NCBI GenBank assembly: GCA_001464755.1
Contig: LNDR01000403.1
Location: 1 to 43,693, forward strand
DNA length: 43,693 nucleotides
Direction: 5' to 3'
Origin: Rhizobiales bacterium Ga0077524
Lineage (GTDB): Bacteria > Pseudomonadota > Alphaproteobacteria > Rhizobiales > Hyphomicrobiaceae
Shown here in pieces: positions 1-10,529 of this stretch; within the stretch, counting starts at the first letter, position 1, and each line of letters begins with the position of its first letter. The notes beneath the pieces were generated by a model. That model was not told where the DNA came from and did not search any database. It was given only the letters and a program-made list of their open reading frames with translations. The position numbers and the translations under genes are program-made.

Positions 1-141
1 CTTGCGGTCATGGCCGGTGGGGTCTGGATGGCCTGGGCCAAGAATGACTACTCGGTGCCCTATGGGCTCGAGGACAAGCTCTGGCTCGTCGCGTTGTTTC
101 CGGCCGTCTACATCCTCTGTATCACCCTGCTTCGCGAGTAG
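1..141 (+). CDS. C-terminal fragment of a putative membrane protein
   Basis: The first reading frame is open from base 1 and ends in TAG at 139-141, giving the last 46 residues of a protein whose start lies outside the window. It is rich in Trp and aliphatic residues, and its last part (LWLVALFPAVYILCITLL) looks like a transmembrane helix followed by a short charged tail (RE). The family cannot be told from so short a fragment. The coding assignment rests on the frame running cleanly to a stop with plausible membrane-protein composition. It reads toward the tRNA-Leu and tig genes but is about 255 bases from the tRNA, so there is no sign of co-transcription. Confidence 0.5.
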   Translation, partial: LAVMAGGVWMAWAKNDYSVPYGLEDKLWLVALFPAVYILCITLLRE

Positions 142-396
142 GGCGCTAGGGCGTTGCGTGCAGGTGCACGGTCCCGATGGAAGTCACCCCCCAACCGCCC
201 ATGCCAGGTGCGACACGTGCCCCGGCAGCCGGCATCCCACTTTCTCGATTGATCAGCAGGGCTGCGGCCAGATATAGGTGTCGCCCTCGATCCGGCTGGG
301 AGAAGAGCGGCTTTCAGTGCGCGCTCTTGCAAAAGTGCCCAGTCGCAGGTTGCCTTATCGAGGCGCAGCGAGCCCATTGGGCCGCCGCGGGCGCTG

Positions 397-481
397 GCGG
401 GCGTGGTGGAACTGGTAGACACGCCAGATTTAGGTTCTGGTGGCCTAGGCCATGGGGGTTCGAGTCCCTCCGTCCGCACCA
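397..481 (+). tRNA. tRNA-Leu (anticodon UAG)
   Basis: This is an 85-nt class II tRNA. The acceptor stem pairs GCGGGCG with CGTCCGC (one G-U), the anticodon stem is CCAGA/TCTGG around the loop TTTAGGT with anticodon TAG at 431-433, a long variable arm follows, and the T-loop is GGTTCGAGTCC. The CCA end is encoded (479-481). It decodes CUA/CUG-type leucine codons. It lies about 100 bases upstream of tig. Confidence 0.96.
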
Positions 482-579
482 CGGCGGCGAGGCAATGCCG
501 GGAGAGCTCCCAGGCGCCGGTGGCGCCCGGAGGTTGTTCCATGAAGTTTTGGCCGTTGAGCAGGGTGGCGAAGAGCACG

Positions 580-1956
580 ATGCAGGTTTCAGTGACGAGC
601 GCGGAAGGTCTCAAGCGGACCCTCAAGGTGGTGATCGGTCAGAGCGAGCTCGGAGAGCGTTTCACTTCGCGCCTCGACGAGGTCAAGGGCACGATCCAGA
701 TCAAGGGCTTCCGCCGTGGCAAAGTGCCGGCGACCCATATCCGCAAGGTCTATGGCCGCTCGCTGATGGCCGAGGTGATGCAGAAGGCGGTGGAGGAAAC
801 CACCGAGAAGGCCATTGCCGAGCGCAAGGAGCGCCCGGCTTTCGAGCCACGGATCGAGTTCCCCGAGGATCAGGCCGAGATCGAGCGGGTGATGGAAGGT
901 CAGGGCGACTTGGCCTACTCGGTGTCGTTCGAGGTACTGCCCGACATCAAGGTGACCGACCTTGCGGGGCTCGAACTCGAGCGGCTCGTCGCCGACGTGC
1001 CTGATGCGGACGTCGCCAAGGCAGTCGAGCAGATCGCATCCCGGAATGTCACGTACGTGACCGAGGAAAGCCGCGCCGCGGCGGAAGGTGATCAGGTCAC
1101 CATGGATTTCGTGGGCCGTATCGACGGCACGGAGTTCGAGGGCGGCAAAGCCGAGGACGCGCCGCTGGTCATCGGAAGCGGCGGCTTCATCCCAGGGTTC
1201 GAGGAGGGTCTGAAGGGCGCCAAGGCCGGCGAGGAACGCGTCGTCAAAGCCACCTTCCCGGCCGAATATCCGGTGCCGGCGCTGGCTGGAAAAGAGGCCG
1301 AGTTCTCGGTCACCGTCAAGGCTGTCGGCGCACCTCAGAAGCCGGCGATCGACGATGAACTCGCCAAGGGTCTCGGGCTTGAGTCGCTGGATCAGCTTAA
1401 AGTGCGCATTTCTGAGCAGATCTCGGGCGAGTACGATCAGGCCTCGCGTGCAAAGCTCAAGCGCGGCATGCTCGATGCGCTCGACAAGGCGCATACTTTC
1501 GAGTTGCCGCCGTCGCTTGTCGAAGGCGAGTTCAATGGGATCTGGCAGGATCTCACCCGGCGGATGGAGGAGGCCAAGAAGACCTTCGCCGACGAGGGCA
1601 AGACCGAGGAACAGGTCCGTGAGGAGTATCGAAAGATCGCCGAGCGACGGGTTCGTCTGGGGCTGGTCCTGGGTGAGATTGGCACGGCCGCCAAGATCGA
1701 CGTAACGCAAGACGAGTTGCGCAACGCGTTGTTCGCCCAGGCTCGCCGTTTCCCCGGTCAAGAGAAGATGGTCTACGAGTACTTCCAGAAGAATCCGGGC
1801 GCCGTGGCGCAATTGCGTGCGCCGATCTATGAGGACAAGGTCGTCGATCATATCGCAGCGCAGGCCAAGGTCACCGAGCGCAAGATCTCTCCAGAGGACC
1901 TTATGAAGCCGATCGAGGAGGACGCGGCACCGGCCGCGCCGACCGAAGGCGTCTGA
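580..1956 (+). CDS. tig: trigger factor, ribosome-associated peptidyl-prolyl isomerase chaperone
   Basis: Trigger factor binds the ribosome exit tunnel and folds nascent chains. The 458-residue product has the N-terminal ribosome-binding domain with the signature region GFRRGKVP (about residues 45-52), a central FKBP-type isomerase domain (GDQVTMDFVGRIDG, then GFIPGFEEGLKGAKAGEER), and a long helical C-terminal chaperone domain. Family members usually begin MQVSV, which fits ATG 580. However, ATG 541 in the same frame has a much better Shine-Dalgarno (CGGAGG at 528-533, 7-nt spacing) and would add 13 residues (MKFWPLSRVAKST), so the start is uncertain. In alphaproteobacteria tig commonly precedes clpP and clpX, as here, linking folding and proteolysis. 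Confidence 0.95.
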   Translation: MQVSVTSAEGLKRTLKVVIGQSELGERFTSRLDEVKGTIQIKGFRRGKVPATHIRKVYGRSLMAEVMQKAVEETTEKAIAERKERPAFEPRIEFPEDQAEIERVMEGQGDLAYSVSFEVLPDIKVTDLAGLELERLVADVPDADVAKAVEQIASRNVTYVTEESRAAAEGDQVTMDFVGRIDGTEFEGGKAEDAPLVIGSGGFIPGFEEGLKGAKAGEERVVKATFPAEYPVPALAGKEAEFSVTVKAVGAPQKPAIDDELAKGLGLESLDQLKVRISEQISGEYDQASRAKLKRGMLDALDKAHTFELPPSLVEGEFNGIWQDLTRRMEEAKKTFADEGKTEEQVREEYRKIAERRVRLGLVLGEIGTAAKIDVTQDELRNALFAQARRFPGQEKMVYEYFQKNPGAVAQLRAPIYEDKVVDHIAAQAKVTERKISPEDLMKPIEEDAAPAAPTEGV

Positions 1957-2091
1957 CCCAGTCGAGGCGTTCCGGCGTAATTTGTCCCACCCTAGCCTGG
2001 ATCAAATGATCCAGGCGCGTTCGTCATGACGACGATCGGACCCAGGGGCCCGATCATCAGCGGGAGCAATCCCATATGCGGGAGCACTGAC

Positions 2092-2721
2092 ATGAGCGTG
2101 ATCACGAGCACATTTTGGCCCACGGTCATCGAGCAGACCGCCCGCGGGATGCAGGCCTACGATTTGCCGTCCCGGATGCTGCAGGAGCGGATCATCTTCG
2201 TCATCGGTCCGGTCGAGGACGCAATGGCGACGTCGGTCTGCATGCAGCTTCTCTTCCTCGAGGCCCAGAACCCGAAGAAAGAGATCGCGATGTACATCAA
2301 TTCGCCGGGTGGCGTCGTGACCTCGGGCATGGCGATCTACGACACGATGCAGTTCATCAAGTGCCCGATCGCGACGCTGTGCATCGGTCAGGCGGCCTCG
2401 ATGGGCTCGCTGCTGCTCACGGCTGGCCGCAAAGGCATGCGCTATGCGCTGCCGAATGCCCGGATCATGGTGCATCAACCCTCCGGCGGCTTCTCTGGTC
2501 AGGCCAGCGACATCGAGCGCCATGCGCTCGATATTATCAAGATGAAGCGTAGGCTGAACGAGATCTACGTCAAGCATACGGGCCAGACTTACGAGAAGAT
2601 CGACAGCACGCTCGACCGTGACCATTTCATGGTTTCGGAGGAGGCGAAGGACTTCGGCCTGATCGATCGCGTGCTCCACAGTCGTGACGAGATCGACTTC
2701 GGGGCCGAAGCACGCTCCTAA
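2092..2721 (+). CDS. clpP: ATP-dependent Clp protease proteolytic subunit ClpP
   Basis: This is the serine-peptidase subunit of the Clp protease, forming a double heptameric chamber fed by ClpX or ClpA. The product is 209 aa. The catalytic triad is visible: Ser103 (GQAASMGS), His128 (IMVHQPSGG) and Asp177 (DRDHF). The oxyanion region [11 protein letters not shown] is intact. ATG 2092 is chosen because GCGGGAG at 2078-2084 is a good ribosome-binding site. An in-frame ATG at 2026 would add an unconserved extension. The N-terminus is unusual: instead of the common LVPMVxEQ...YDIYSRLL it reads [23 protein letters not shown], so the axial-gate segment is divergent. It may be a paralogue, but the position next to clpX supports the main ClpP role. 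Confidence 0.95.
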   Translation: MSVITSTFWPTVIEQTARGMQAYDLPSRMLQERIIFVIGPVEDAMATSVCMQLLFLEAQNPKKEIAMYINSPGGVVTSGMAIYDTMQFIKCPIATLCIGQAASMGSLLLTAGRKGMRYALPNARIMVHQPSGGFSGQASDIERHALDIIKMKRRLNEIYVKHTGQTYEKIDSTLDRDHFMVSEEAKDFGLIDRVLHSRDEIDFGAEARS

Positions 2722-2775
2722 CCCGGTGATAGCCGGGCGCGCTCTTGGCGTTAGGAACCTGAATCTTACAGGCCG

Positions 2776-2807
2776 ACGGCCGGACCATTTAGCTGTCCGG
2801 CCGTTTT
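2776..2807 (+). terminator. rho-independent terminator after clpP
   Basis: A perfect 10-bp stem, ACGGCCGGAC (2776-2785) with GTCCGGCCGT (2795-2804), and a 9-nt loop, followed by TTTT. It sits 55 bases after the clpP stop, so clpX needs its own promoter. Confidence 0.85.
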
Positions 2808-2947
2808 CCTGTGGTTCATCCGGGCGGTGGGACTGCTGCGCCGGTGCGTCAAACGGTGTTCGTCGATAGCTTGCGGCGCCAAGGGCTTCAGCGACTGGAA
2901 TCCGCTCACGTCACGTTCCTTGAATGTTCTTTAATGTTTCAGCCTCC

Positions 2948-2976
2948 TTGCGACGCGGTGTCGCCACCACGATATA
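2948..2976 (+). promoter_or_regulatory. candidate clpX promoter
   Basis: TTGCGA (2948-2953) and GATATA (2971-2976) are separated by 17 bases, in an otherwise GC-rich setting and after the clpP terminator. CTTG at 2947 also gives it a slight resemblance to heat-shock (RpoH) promoters. The match to consensus is weak, and this is only the best candidate seen. Confidence 0.3.
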
Positions 2977-3233
2977 GGGGTGGCTCGCAAGTCACATGAC
3001 TGTATCAATCACGGGATGCGTGTCGCCGCTAGGTATGGTCTTGTTAATCCATTCTTGATCTGGCCACAGCTAGCGTGCTCAGATCGCCTTAAATGGATTC
3101 CAGCGTAGCCCGTGGTGAGTATCAGCCGCGCGATCGACACGGGAGGTACGCATAGGGCCTAACAGCCCGAGCCCGTTGCCAACTCGAGGTTTGTCCTGCA
3201 CCGAGCCTGCTCGGCAGGCATGAGAGAGCCCGG

Positions 3234-4484
<1,251 letters not shown>

Positions 4485-4492
4485 GGTTGCAG

Positions 4493-4520
4493 CGGCGGCG
4501 TGCCTTATCGCCGTCGTTTT
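4493..4520 (+). terminator. rho-independent terminator after clpX
   Basis: Stem CGGCGGCG (4493-4500) pairs with CGCCGTCG (4509-4516, one G-U), with an 8-nt loop, followed by TTTT. It begins 8 bases after the clpX stop. Confidence 0.75.
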
Positions 4521-4567
4521 GCTGGGCCATTGCGGATCTCTCCGGAGATCCAGTTGTTGGCTGCGGT

Positions 4568-4595
4568 CTTGCAAAGACGACTTGGCAGACTATCT
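4568..4595 (+). promoter_or_regulatory. candidate heat-shock (RpoH) promoter for lon
   Basis: CTTG (4568-4571), 17 bases, then ACTATCT (4589-4595) is close to the alphaproteobacterial RpoH pattern CTTG-N17/18-CYTATNT. It lies about 215 bases upstream of lon, a classical heat-shock gene, and downstream of the clpX terminator. Only the motif is seen; activity is inferred. Confidence 0.4.
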
Positions 4596-4810
4596 CAGTT
4601 GGCCGTCCCACTCGAGTGCTCGGTTAGGTCGGTATGTGCAAGATCGCGAGAGTCGCAGCGTCAGTCATCCTGAGTCGGAACCCTTGTCCGCTCGGGAGAA
4701 CGATATGGGTCGGGGGGTGCGGCATACGGCCAGGAGCGGCGCATTAGGCTTCTGCCTTCGTCGGGAGTATCGCGGCTGGTGGCGGGTTCGACAGAACGGA
4801 TGGGAAGACG

Positions 4811-7174
4811 ATGAGCGAAGAGAACCGTATGAAAGCTAAGGACAAGGGTGGGGCCCGGGAGGTCTATCCCGTACTCCCGCTACGTGACATCGTCGTGTTC
4901 CCCTACATGATCGTGCCGCTTTTCGTCGGCCGCGAGAAATCGATCAGTGCACTCGAGGAGGTCATGCGGGCCGAGAAGCAGATCCTTCTCGTGGCCCAAA
5001 AGGATGCGAGCGACGACGATCCCGAGACCGCCGCCATTTATACTGTGGGGACGCTGGCGTCCGTGCTGCAGCTGCTGAAGTTGCCTGACGGTACCGTCAA
5101 GGTCCTCGTGGAGGGCACTGCGCGCGCGCGGATCACGAACTACACCGCGAACCCCAATTTCTTCGAGGCCGAGGTTGAGCGAATCGCCGAGGTCCCGGGC
5201 AACGTCGAGGAAATCGAGGCGCTGGCTCGATCCGCGGTCACGCAGTTCGAGGGCTACGTCAAGCTCAACAAGAAGATCAGCCCCGAGGTTCTCGGCACGC
5301 TGGCCCAGATCGAGGATCACTCGAAGCTGGCCGACACCATCGCCTCGCATCTGGTCATCAAGATCTCGGACAAGCAGGAGATCCTCGAGATCACCAAGAT
5401 CTCTGAGCGGCTCATCAGGAAGCGCGTGCAGCGCCAGATGGAGAAGACGCAGCGCGAGTACTATCTCAACGAGCAGATGAAGGCGATTCAAAAGGAGCTC
5501 GGCGATAGTGACGAGCGCGACGACATCGCCGAGTTCGAGGAGAAGATCGAGCAGACCAAGTTGTCGAAAGAGGCCAAGGACAAGGCGCTCGCCGAGCTGA
5601 AGAAGCTCAAGCAGATGAGCCCGATGTCGGCCGAGGCGACTGTTGTCCGCAACTACCTCGACTGGCTGTTGTCGATCCCCTGGGGCGTCAGAGGCAAGGT
5701 CAAGAAGGACCTTAACGAGGCGCAGGAGATTCTCGACAAGGAGCATTTCGGGCTCGAGAAGGTCAAGGAGCGCATCGTCGAGTATCTTGCGGTCCAGAAC
5801 CGGACCAACAAGCTCAAGGGTCCGATACTGTGTCTCGTCGGCCCTCCGGGTGTCGGCAAGACCTCCCTTGGCAAGTCGATCGCGAACGCGACCGGCCGCG
5901 AGTTCGTGCGCATGTCGCTTGGCGGCGTGCGCGACGAGGCCGAGATCCGTGGTCATCGCCGCACCTACATCGGCTCTATGCCCGGCAAGGTCATCCAGTC
6001 GATGAAGAAGGCGAAGCGCACAAATCCGCTCTTCCTGCTCGACGAGATCGACAAGATGGGCTCGGACTTCCGCGGCGATCCGGCAGCGGCCCTGCTCGAA
6101 GTGCTTGATCCCGAGCAGAACGCGACGTTCAACGATCATTACCTCGAGGTCGACTACGACCTGTCGAGCGTGATGTTCGTCACCACGGCGAACACGCTGA
6201 ATATCCCGCCGGCTCTGATGGACCGGATGGAGATCATCCGGCTTGCCGGCTACACCGAGGACGAGAAGGTCGAAATTGCCAAGCGGCATCTCATTCCTGA
6301 GACGCGTCAGGCCCATGGCCTCGAGGCTGCGGAGTGGAGCGTCGACGACGAAGCGATTCGGACCCTCATCCGCCGGTACACGCGAGAGGCGGGCGTTCGC
6401 TCGCTGGAGCGCGAGATCTCCAAGCTCGCGCGGAAAGCGGTGAAGGATATCCTCGTCGAAAAGCACAAGACCGTCCACGTTACCGCGGACATGGTCGAGG
6501 GCTATCTCGGCGTGCCCAGGTATCGCTATGGCGAGGCCGAGCTCGAGGATCAGGTTGGTGTCGTCACGGGGCTCGCATGGACCGAGGTCGGTGGGGAAAT
6601 CCTGACGATCGAAGGCGTGATGATGCCCGGTAAAGGCAAGATGTCCGTCACGGGCAACTTGCGTGACGTGATGAAGGAATCGATTCAGGCCGCCAATGCC
6701 TACGTGCGCTCGCGCTCTGTCGACTTCGGTATCCCGGCCTCGCTGTTCGATCGTCGCGACATCCACGTGCACGTTCCGGAGGGGGCAACTCCGAAGGACG
6801 GACCGTCTGCTGGCGTGGCGATGGTCACGGCCATCGTCTCCGTGCTGACGGGCATCGCCGTCCGTAAGGATGTGGCGATGACCGGCGAAATCACGCTTCG
6901 TGGCCGCGTGCTTCCGATCGGCGGGCTCAAGGAAAAGCTGCTGGCAGCCCTCCGTGCCGGTATCACGACCGTGCTTATCCCCGAGGAGAACACGAAGGAT
7001 CTGTCGGAGATCCCGAACGAGGTGAAGGCGAAGCTGACGATCGTTCCGGTCGCACGCATGGACGACGTGCTCAAGCAAGCACTGATCCGGATGCCCGATC
7101 CGATCGCTTGGGAGGCCGAGCCAGCGGCAGTCGCCGTAGTCGGTGACGCGACCGATCGACCGACGGCGCATTGA
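4811..7174 (+). CDS. lon: ATP-dependent protease Lon (LonA type)
   Basis: Lon degrades misfolded and regulatory proteins in the cytoplasm. The 787-aa product has the N-terminal LON substrate-binding domain (from about residue 18, [15 protein letters not shown]), a coiled linker (about 190-290), the AAA+ module with Walker A GPPGVGKT (344-351) and Walker B FLLDEID (408-414), and the C-terminal protease domain. The catalytic Ser666 is in [10 protein letters not shown] and Lys709 in [10 protein letters not shown], with the family's 43-residue spacing. ATG 4811 is preceded by GGGAAG; Met7 (4829) is a possible alternative. Length is normal for LonA. A strong terminator follows, and the gene order lon-hup is conserved in alphaproteobacteria. 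Confidence 0.97.
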   Translation: MSEENRMKAKDKGGAREVYPVLPLRDIVVFPYMIVPLFVGREKSISALEEVMRAEKQILLVAQKDASDDDPETAAIYTVGTLASVLQLLKLPDGTVKVLVEGTARARITNYTANPNFFEAEVERIAEVPGNVEEIEALARSAVTQFEGYVKLNKKISPEVLGTLAQIEDHSKLADTIASHLVIKISDKQEILEITKISERLIRKRVQRQMEKTQREYYLNEQMKAIQKELGDSDERDDIAEFEEKIEQTKLSKEAKDKALAELKKLKQMSPMSAEATVVRNYLDWLLSIPWGVRGKVKKDLNEAQEILDKEHFGLEKVKERIVEYLAVQNRTNKLKGPILCLVGPPGVGKTSLGKSIANATGREFVRMSLGGVRDEAEIRGHRRTYIGSMPGKVIQSMKKAKRTNPLFLLDEIDKMGSDFRGDPAAALLEVLDPEQNATFNDHYLEVDYDLSSVMFVTTANTLNIPPALMDRMEIIRLAGYTEDEKVEIAKRHLIPETRQAHGLEAAEWSVDDEAIRTLIRRYTREAGVRSLEREISKLARKAVKDILVEKHKTVHVTADMVEGYLGVPRYRYGEAELEDQVGVVTGLAWTEVGGEILTIEGVMMPGKGKMSVTGNLRDVMKESIQAANAYVRSRSVDFGIPASLFDRRDIHVHVPEGATPKDGPSAGVAMVTAIVSVLTGIAVRKDVAMTGEITLRGRVLPIGGLKEKLLAALRAGITTVLIPEENTKDLSEIPNEVKAKLTIVPVARMDDVLKQALIRMPDPIAWEAEPAAVAVVGDATDRPTAH

Positions 7175-7218
7175 TCGCCGGCGGAGGGCGTTTGCTTCCT
7201 TCCAGTTTAGCTGAAGTG

Positions 7219-7252
7219 GGCCCGGTGGCATGATACGCCACCGGGCCTTTTT
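7219..7252 (+). terminator. rho-independent terminator after lon
   Basis: A perfect 11-bp stem, GGCCCGGTGGC (7219-7229) with GCCACCGGGCC (7237-7247), and a 7-nt loop, followed by TTTTT. It separates lon from hup. Confidence 0.93.
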
Positions 7253-7463
7253 CATTCCTGCTTCGTTCCGACGCGTGCGTCGAATTGGCTTGGAACCCCT
7301 GGATTCATGCGGGTTTCGCGGTGTTTTCAGCTTGACCTCGACAGGCATTGGCGGTTGGTAACCCCACGCTGCCTCGTTGAGCAGCGAGCGGGCGGGCCTC
7401 TGCGCCGAATTGCGGTCAGGCCCATGCATGTCACGAGTGCACTGATCCAAAGGATACCCAGAA

Positions 7464-7736
7464 ATGAGCAAGCAGGATCTGATCGATGCCGTCGCCGAGA
7501 AGTGCGACCTGACGAAGGACAAGGCGAAGTCGGCGGTCGAGGCGGTCATGGAGAGCATCGCCAATTCCATGAAGGACGGCCAGGACGTGCGCATCCCCGA
7601 GTTCGGGACTTTCAAGGTTGCCAAGCGCAAGGCGCGCGATGGTATCAACCCGCTGACGAAGGCCCCTATTCATATTCCGGCTTCGAATGTGCCGAAATTC
7701 ACCGCGGCCAAGAAGCTGAAAGAACTGCTGAATTGA
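7464..7736 (+). CDS. hupB: DNA-binding protein HU
   Basis: A small histone-like protein that bends and compacts DNA. The 90-aa product has the HU/IHF fold: helices MSKQDLIDAVAEKCDLTKDK and following, the turn EFGTFKVAKRKARDG, and the DNA-contacting beta-arm with the proline-containing tip GINPLTKAPIHIPA, ending VPKFTAAKKLKELLN. The family's GR-NP arm motif reads GINP here. ATG 7464 follows AAAGGA (about 7448). It has its own terminator and follows the lon terminator, so it forms a single-gene unit. HU rather than IHF is assigned from the sequence of the arm and the lon-hup order. Confidence 0.95.
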   Translation: MSKQDLIDAVAEKCDLTKDKAKSAVEAVMESIANSMKDGQDVRIPEFGTFKVAKRKARDGINPLTKAPIHIPASNVPKFTAAKKLKELLN

Positions 7737-7776
7737 AGCAGTTCCGGTGCTGACGCGCCGGCCAACTCAAACATCG

Positions 7777-7812
7777 AGGCGACGGCGTGCAATATGGCGC
7801 CGTCGCCTTTTT
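7777..7812 (+). terminator. rho-independent terminator after hup
   Basis: A perfect 11-bp stem, AGGCGACGGCG (7777-7787) with CGCCGTCGCCT (7798-7808), and a 10-nt loop, followed by TTTT. It lies between hup and the convergent minus-strand gene. Confidence 0.92.
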
Positions 7813-7859
7813 CGTTGCTGCTTGCCACGCCGTCAGTCTGCCGTCTGTAACGTGCGCGC

Positions 7860-8933
7860 CTACGGCTCGGCCCCGCTCGCTTGCGGCTTTGTCGTCTGGC
7901 TGCCGCGCGACCAGCGGGCGATCTCTGCAACGAAGTCGCGCGCCCGAACCCGCGGCGCCTCGAGATAGGGAAGCGGCCGGATCACCTCGATCGCGGCAGC
8001 GCCGACGCGCGCCGTGAGCGCCGCGTTGAAGAGGCTCTCCCCAAGCCGACGCGACAGGCGGCGGACCAGGTCCTGTCCTAGAAACTGGCCTAGGAGGTCG
8101 TCGGTAAGCGCTACGCCACCCGTGGCGATGATGTGTCCGAGCACGAGCCGCGCGAGGCGTGTGGTGCCGAGGAAGCCGGGCTGCCCGCCGTAGAGCGTCG
8201 CCAGCGCCCTCAGCAGGCGAAGGTTCTCCAACAGGATCCAGCCGACCGTTACGAGCGCCATCGGCGACAGCGCCGTGACAACGCTGACCCGACGCGCGGT
8301 CGCGGCGACCAGGCGCCGTGCGTCGCCGTCGAGCGCCGGCATCACGTCGCGGTCGACCAGGCGAGCAAGATCGCCGCCGTCGCTGACGCTCTTGGCGTGC
8401 TCGGAGACGGCAGCCAGCTGCCAAGTCAACTCCGGCCGCCCGGCAAAGCGCGACAGGATCTCCTCAATGGCCCGTCGCTCGGCGCTCGTGTCACGCGCTG
8501 CGAGTGCCATCTCGAGTTCGCGGCGAACGCGGCCAAGCCGGCGGAGACGGAACAGGCCCGTAACCTCGCGCGTCAGCATGGCGACGAAGGCCAATGTCGC
8601 GATGGCGAGCAGCGCGAATGAAACCCAGCCGATCCAGTCTTGCCTCTCGAATGCCGCCGAGACGAACCGGGTCAACGAGAGCGTGAGCGCGATTCCGCCC
8701 AGCAAGGACAGAGCTGATACGAGGATCGCACCCCAGCGAATGCCACGGGCTGCCGACGGCTTTGACGCCAACCGGGGCGGTAGGCTCGCCTCGCCGTCGC
8801 TGCCCGCGCTAGCCTCTTCGAGTGGCGCGCCTGGTCGTCGCCCACCGACACTCAGTCCTTCCGGCGCGACCACCAGATCGGGATCGTCCAGCGGGATGAC
8901 CTGTGGTTTCCGCCGTGGCCGCTCGCTCGTCAT
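7860..8933 (-). CDS. TIGR01620/YcjF-like (DUF697) membrane protein
   Basis: The 357-aa product resembles the YcjF/TIGR01620 family: a proline-rich, charged N-terminal cytoplasmic stretch (about 1-75), two transmembrane helices (about 80-105 and 115-135: GAILVSALSLLGGIALTL and WVSFALLAIATLAFVAML), and a C-terminal DUF697-type domain with hydrophobic segments (ALSPMALVTVGWILLENLRL). The start is set at ATG 8933 because it overlaps the upstream gene's stop as ATGA (8930-8933), indicating translational coupling. A longer open frame to 9032 is unlikely. The partner is a YcjX-type GTPase; in enterobacteria the ycjX-ycjF pair lies beside the phage-shock operon. The molecular role is unknown, and envelope stress is an inference from family context. 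Confidence 0.85.
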   Translation of the reverse strand: MTSERPRRKPQVIPLDDPDLVVAPEGLSVGGRRPGAPLEEASAGSDGEASLPPRLASKPSAARGIRWGAILVSALSLLGGIALTLSLTRFVSAAFERQDWIGWVSFALLAIATLAFVAMLTREVTGLFRLRRLGRVRRELEMALAARDTSAERRAIEEILSRFAGRPELTWQLAAVSEHAKSVSDGGDLARLVDRDVMPALDGDARRLVAATARRVSVVTALSPMALVTVGWILLENLRLLRALATLYGGQPGFLGTTRLARLVLGHIIATGGVALTDDLLGQFLGQDLVRRLSRRLGESLFNAALTARVGAAAIEVIRPLPYLEAPRVRARDFVAEIARWSRGSQTTKPQASGAEP

Positions 8934-10459
8934 TCGAGACGATCTCCCAAGAGGAACTCGAGTGCTCGGTCGAGGCGAATATGCGGCCAGGGCTGCGCGG
9001 CCCCGGCCGCCGTGTCGGGGCCAACCCGGCACGGCCGGAACCGAACGAGGGCGACATCGCGGTCGGTGCCCGTGCTGGGTGGAGCCGAAAGCGCCTCCTC
9101 CAATGTCGTCGGGAGGTCACCTGGATACAGGGCCACCTTGCGCCGCCCGTCGAATGTCTCGCGACCGATCCGCTCACCGGGAAGAGGAATGCCGAGGAGT
9201 GCGGGCTCGGGTGAACCCCGTTTCACCTCAGCCTCCTGCGTCACCCTGAGGGCTGCGATGGCCATCGCTCGGACCTCCGCTCCGGAGTAGCGCGCTCGCT
9301 CCGCGGCTCGTGCGGTGAGGCCGGCGAGGATCGTCTCCAGCCGGTCGTGGCTCGATCGGGGCACGTGATCGGCCTTGGTTGCGGCCAGCAGAATGCGATC
9401 TATCCGGCGAGGGCGGAACATGGCGAGTAGGCCTCGGTCTCCCGTGCGGAACGCCCCCAGAACGGCGGCGAGGGTCGCCTCGAGATCGGCCAGCGCTGCA
9501 CTGCCCCGGTCGATCGCCGAGAGCGCGTCGACCAGCACGATCTGCCGGTCGAGCCGGGCGAAATGGTCGCGAAAGAAAGGCTCTACGACCTTTTTTACAT
9601 AGGAGCGATAGCGGCCTTCCAGCATCTCGCGCATCGAGCCGCGCGGCGCCGGGCCGTTCGGCGCCAGAACCGGCAGGAAGGTCAGCAGAGGCGAGCCCTC
9701 GAGCTCGCCAGGTAGCAGGAAGCGGCCCGGCCCGAGCGTCGGCTCGAAGGATCCGGATCGGCGCTCCGCCTCGAGATAGCGCGCAAACAGTCGTGCGCCA
9801 TCGAGCGCCGCCTGCTCGTCGCGCGGCCCCTCCGTATCGAGGTTCCGGATAAAGCCAAGCACCTCGCCTACGGCCGCTGTTCTGCCTGCGCTCTGTAGCC
9901 GCGCCAACGATGCCTCGCACCAGGCGCGGTAGCTCTGGCCGAGGAGCGGCAGATCGATCAGCCATTCGCCCGGATAGTCGACAATGTCGACGTGCAGCCG
10001 TTGGTCGCCGAGCTGGCGCCAGACGGGATGCAGCGAGCGGTACTCTATGGTGACGCGAAGCTCCGCGATCCGGCGCGTGCTCTCGGGCCATTCCGGCGGA
10101 TCGGCGGCGAGGGCGGCGAGGTGGTCCTCGTAGGCGAAGCGGGGCACGTCGTGGTCGGGCTGCGGCTCCAGATAGGCACGCACGATCCGCCCCTGAGCCG
10201 AGGCCCCGAAGAAGGGCAGGCGCGCCTCACGGATGAGATTGCGGACCAGCGAGGTTATGAACACGGTCTTGCCGGCGCGCGCCAAGCCGGTCACACCGAG
10301 CCTGAGCGTCGGCGTTGTCAGCTCGCTCAGCATACCTCCCGGACCGAGCAGTCCGCCGAGTGTCGAGCGAGTGAGATCGAAGGTCGGCAAGGGTTGTCGT
10401 CCCAAAGCTCCGGCGGCGCCGGCAACGTGGCTGCTCCGCTTGCGAAGTGCAAGCGCCAT
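8930..10459 (-). CDS. YcjX-like (DUF463) P-loop GTPase
   Basis: The 509-aa product belongs to the DUF463/YcjX family of predicted GTP-binding proteins. The P-loop is GLARAGKT (58-65), inside the family signature RLGVTGLARAGKTVFITSLV. A Walker-B/switch-like VDIVDYPGEW follows, with a nucleotide-specificity-like ATKADHV motif further on. The first about 45 residues are poorly conserved, and Met43 is an alternative start; neither has a convincing ribosome-binding site. Its stop overlaps the start of the YcjF-like gene by four bases, so the two are an operon. The gene starts back-to-back with the GMC oxidoreductase, 70 bases away. The exact cellular function is not established for the family. Confidence 0.9.
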   Translation of the reverse strand: MALALRKRSSHVAGAAGALGRQPLPTFDLTRSTLGGLLGPGGMLSELTTPTLRLGVTGLARAGKTVFITSLVRNLIREARLPFFGASAQGRIVRAYLEPQPDHDVPRFAYEDHLAALAADPPEWPESTRRIAELRVTIEYRSLHPVWRQLGDQRLHVDIVDYPGEWLIDLPLLGQSYRAWCEASLARLQSAGRTAAVGEVLGFIRNLDTEGPRDEQAALDGARLFARYLEAERRSGSFEPTLGPGRFLLPGELEGSPLLTFLPVLAPNGPAPRGSMREMLEGRYRSYVKKVVEPFFRDHFARLDRQIVLVDALSAIDRGSAALADLEATLAAVLGAFRTGDRGLLAMFRPRRIDRILLAATKADHVPRSSHDRLETILAGLTARAAERARYSGAEVRAMAIAALRVTQEAEVKRGSPEPALLGIPLPGERIGRETFDGRRKVALYPGDLPTTLEEALSAPPSTGTDRDVALVRFRPCRVGPDTAAGAAQPWPHIRLDRALEFLLGDRLE

Positions 10460-10529
10460 CGGCCATCATTCATGGCCGGGCCCCAGGCGACCTGCTCATC
10501 GCGCGAACGCCCACATGGAAGCAAGCAAC

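Larger units (their letters stand above)
2722..3233. other. intergenic region clpP-clpX (512 bases)
   Basis: No credible gene was found. The region holds the clpP terminator (2776-2807) and an AT-richer stretch (about 2900-3080) where the clpX promoter probably lies. Short open frames here have no conserved features or good ribosome-binding sites. Confidence 0.6.
4485..4810. other. intergenic region clpX-lon (326 bases)
   Basis: The region contains the clpX terminator (4493-4520) and a candidate heat-shock promoter for lon (4568-4595). An open frame through it is a shadow without conserved features. Nothing else was seen. Confidence 0.6.

Noticed and set aside
7292..7315. EcfG-type promoter before hup (GGAAC-N15-GGTT)
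   Set aside because: Spacing is short and the -10 has a mismatch; GGAAC alone is common in this DNA.
4880..7648. 922-codon open frame on the minus strand opposite lon
   Set aside because: It mirrors lon in another frame. The translation is Leu/Asp/Arg-rich with no recognisable domain, as expected for antisense of a GC-rich gene.
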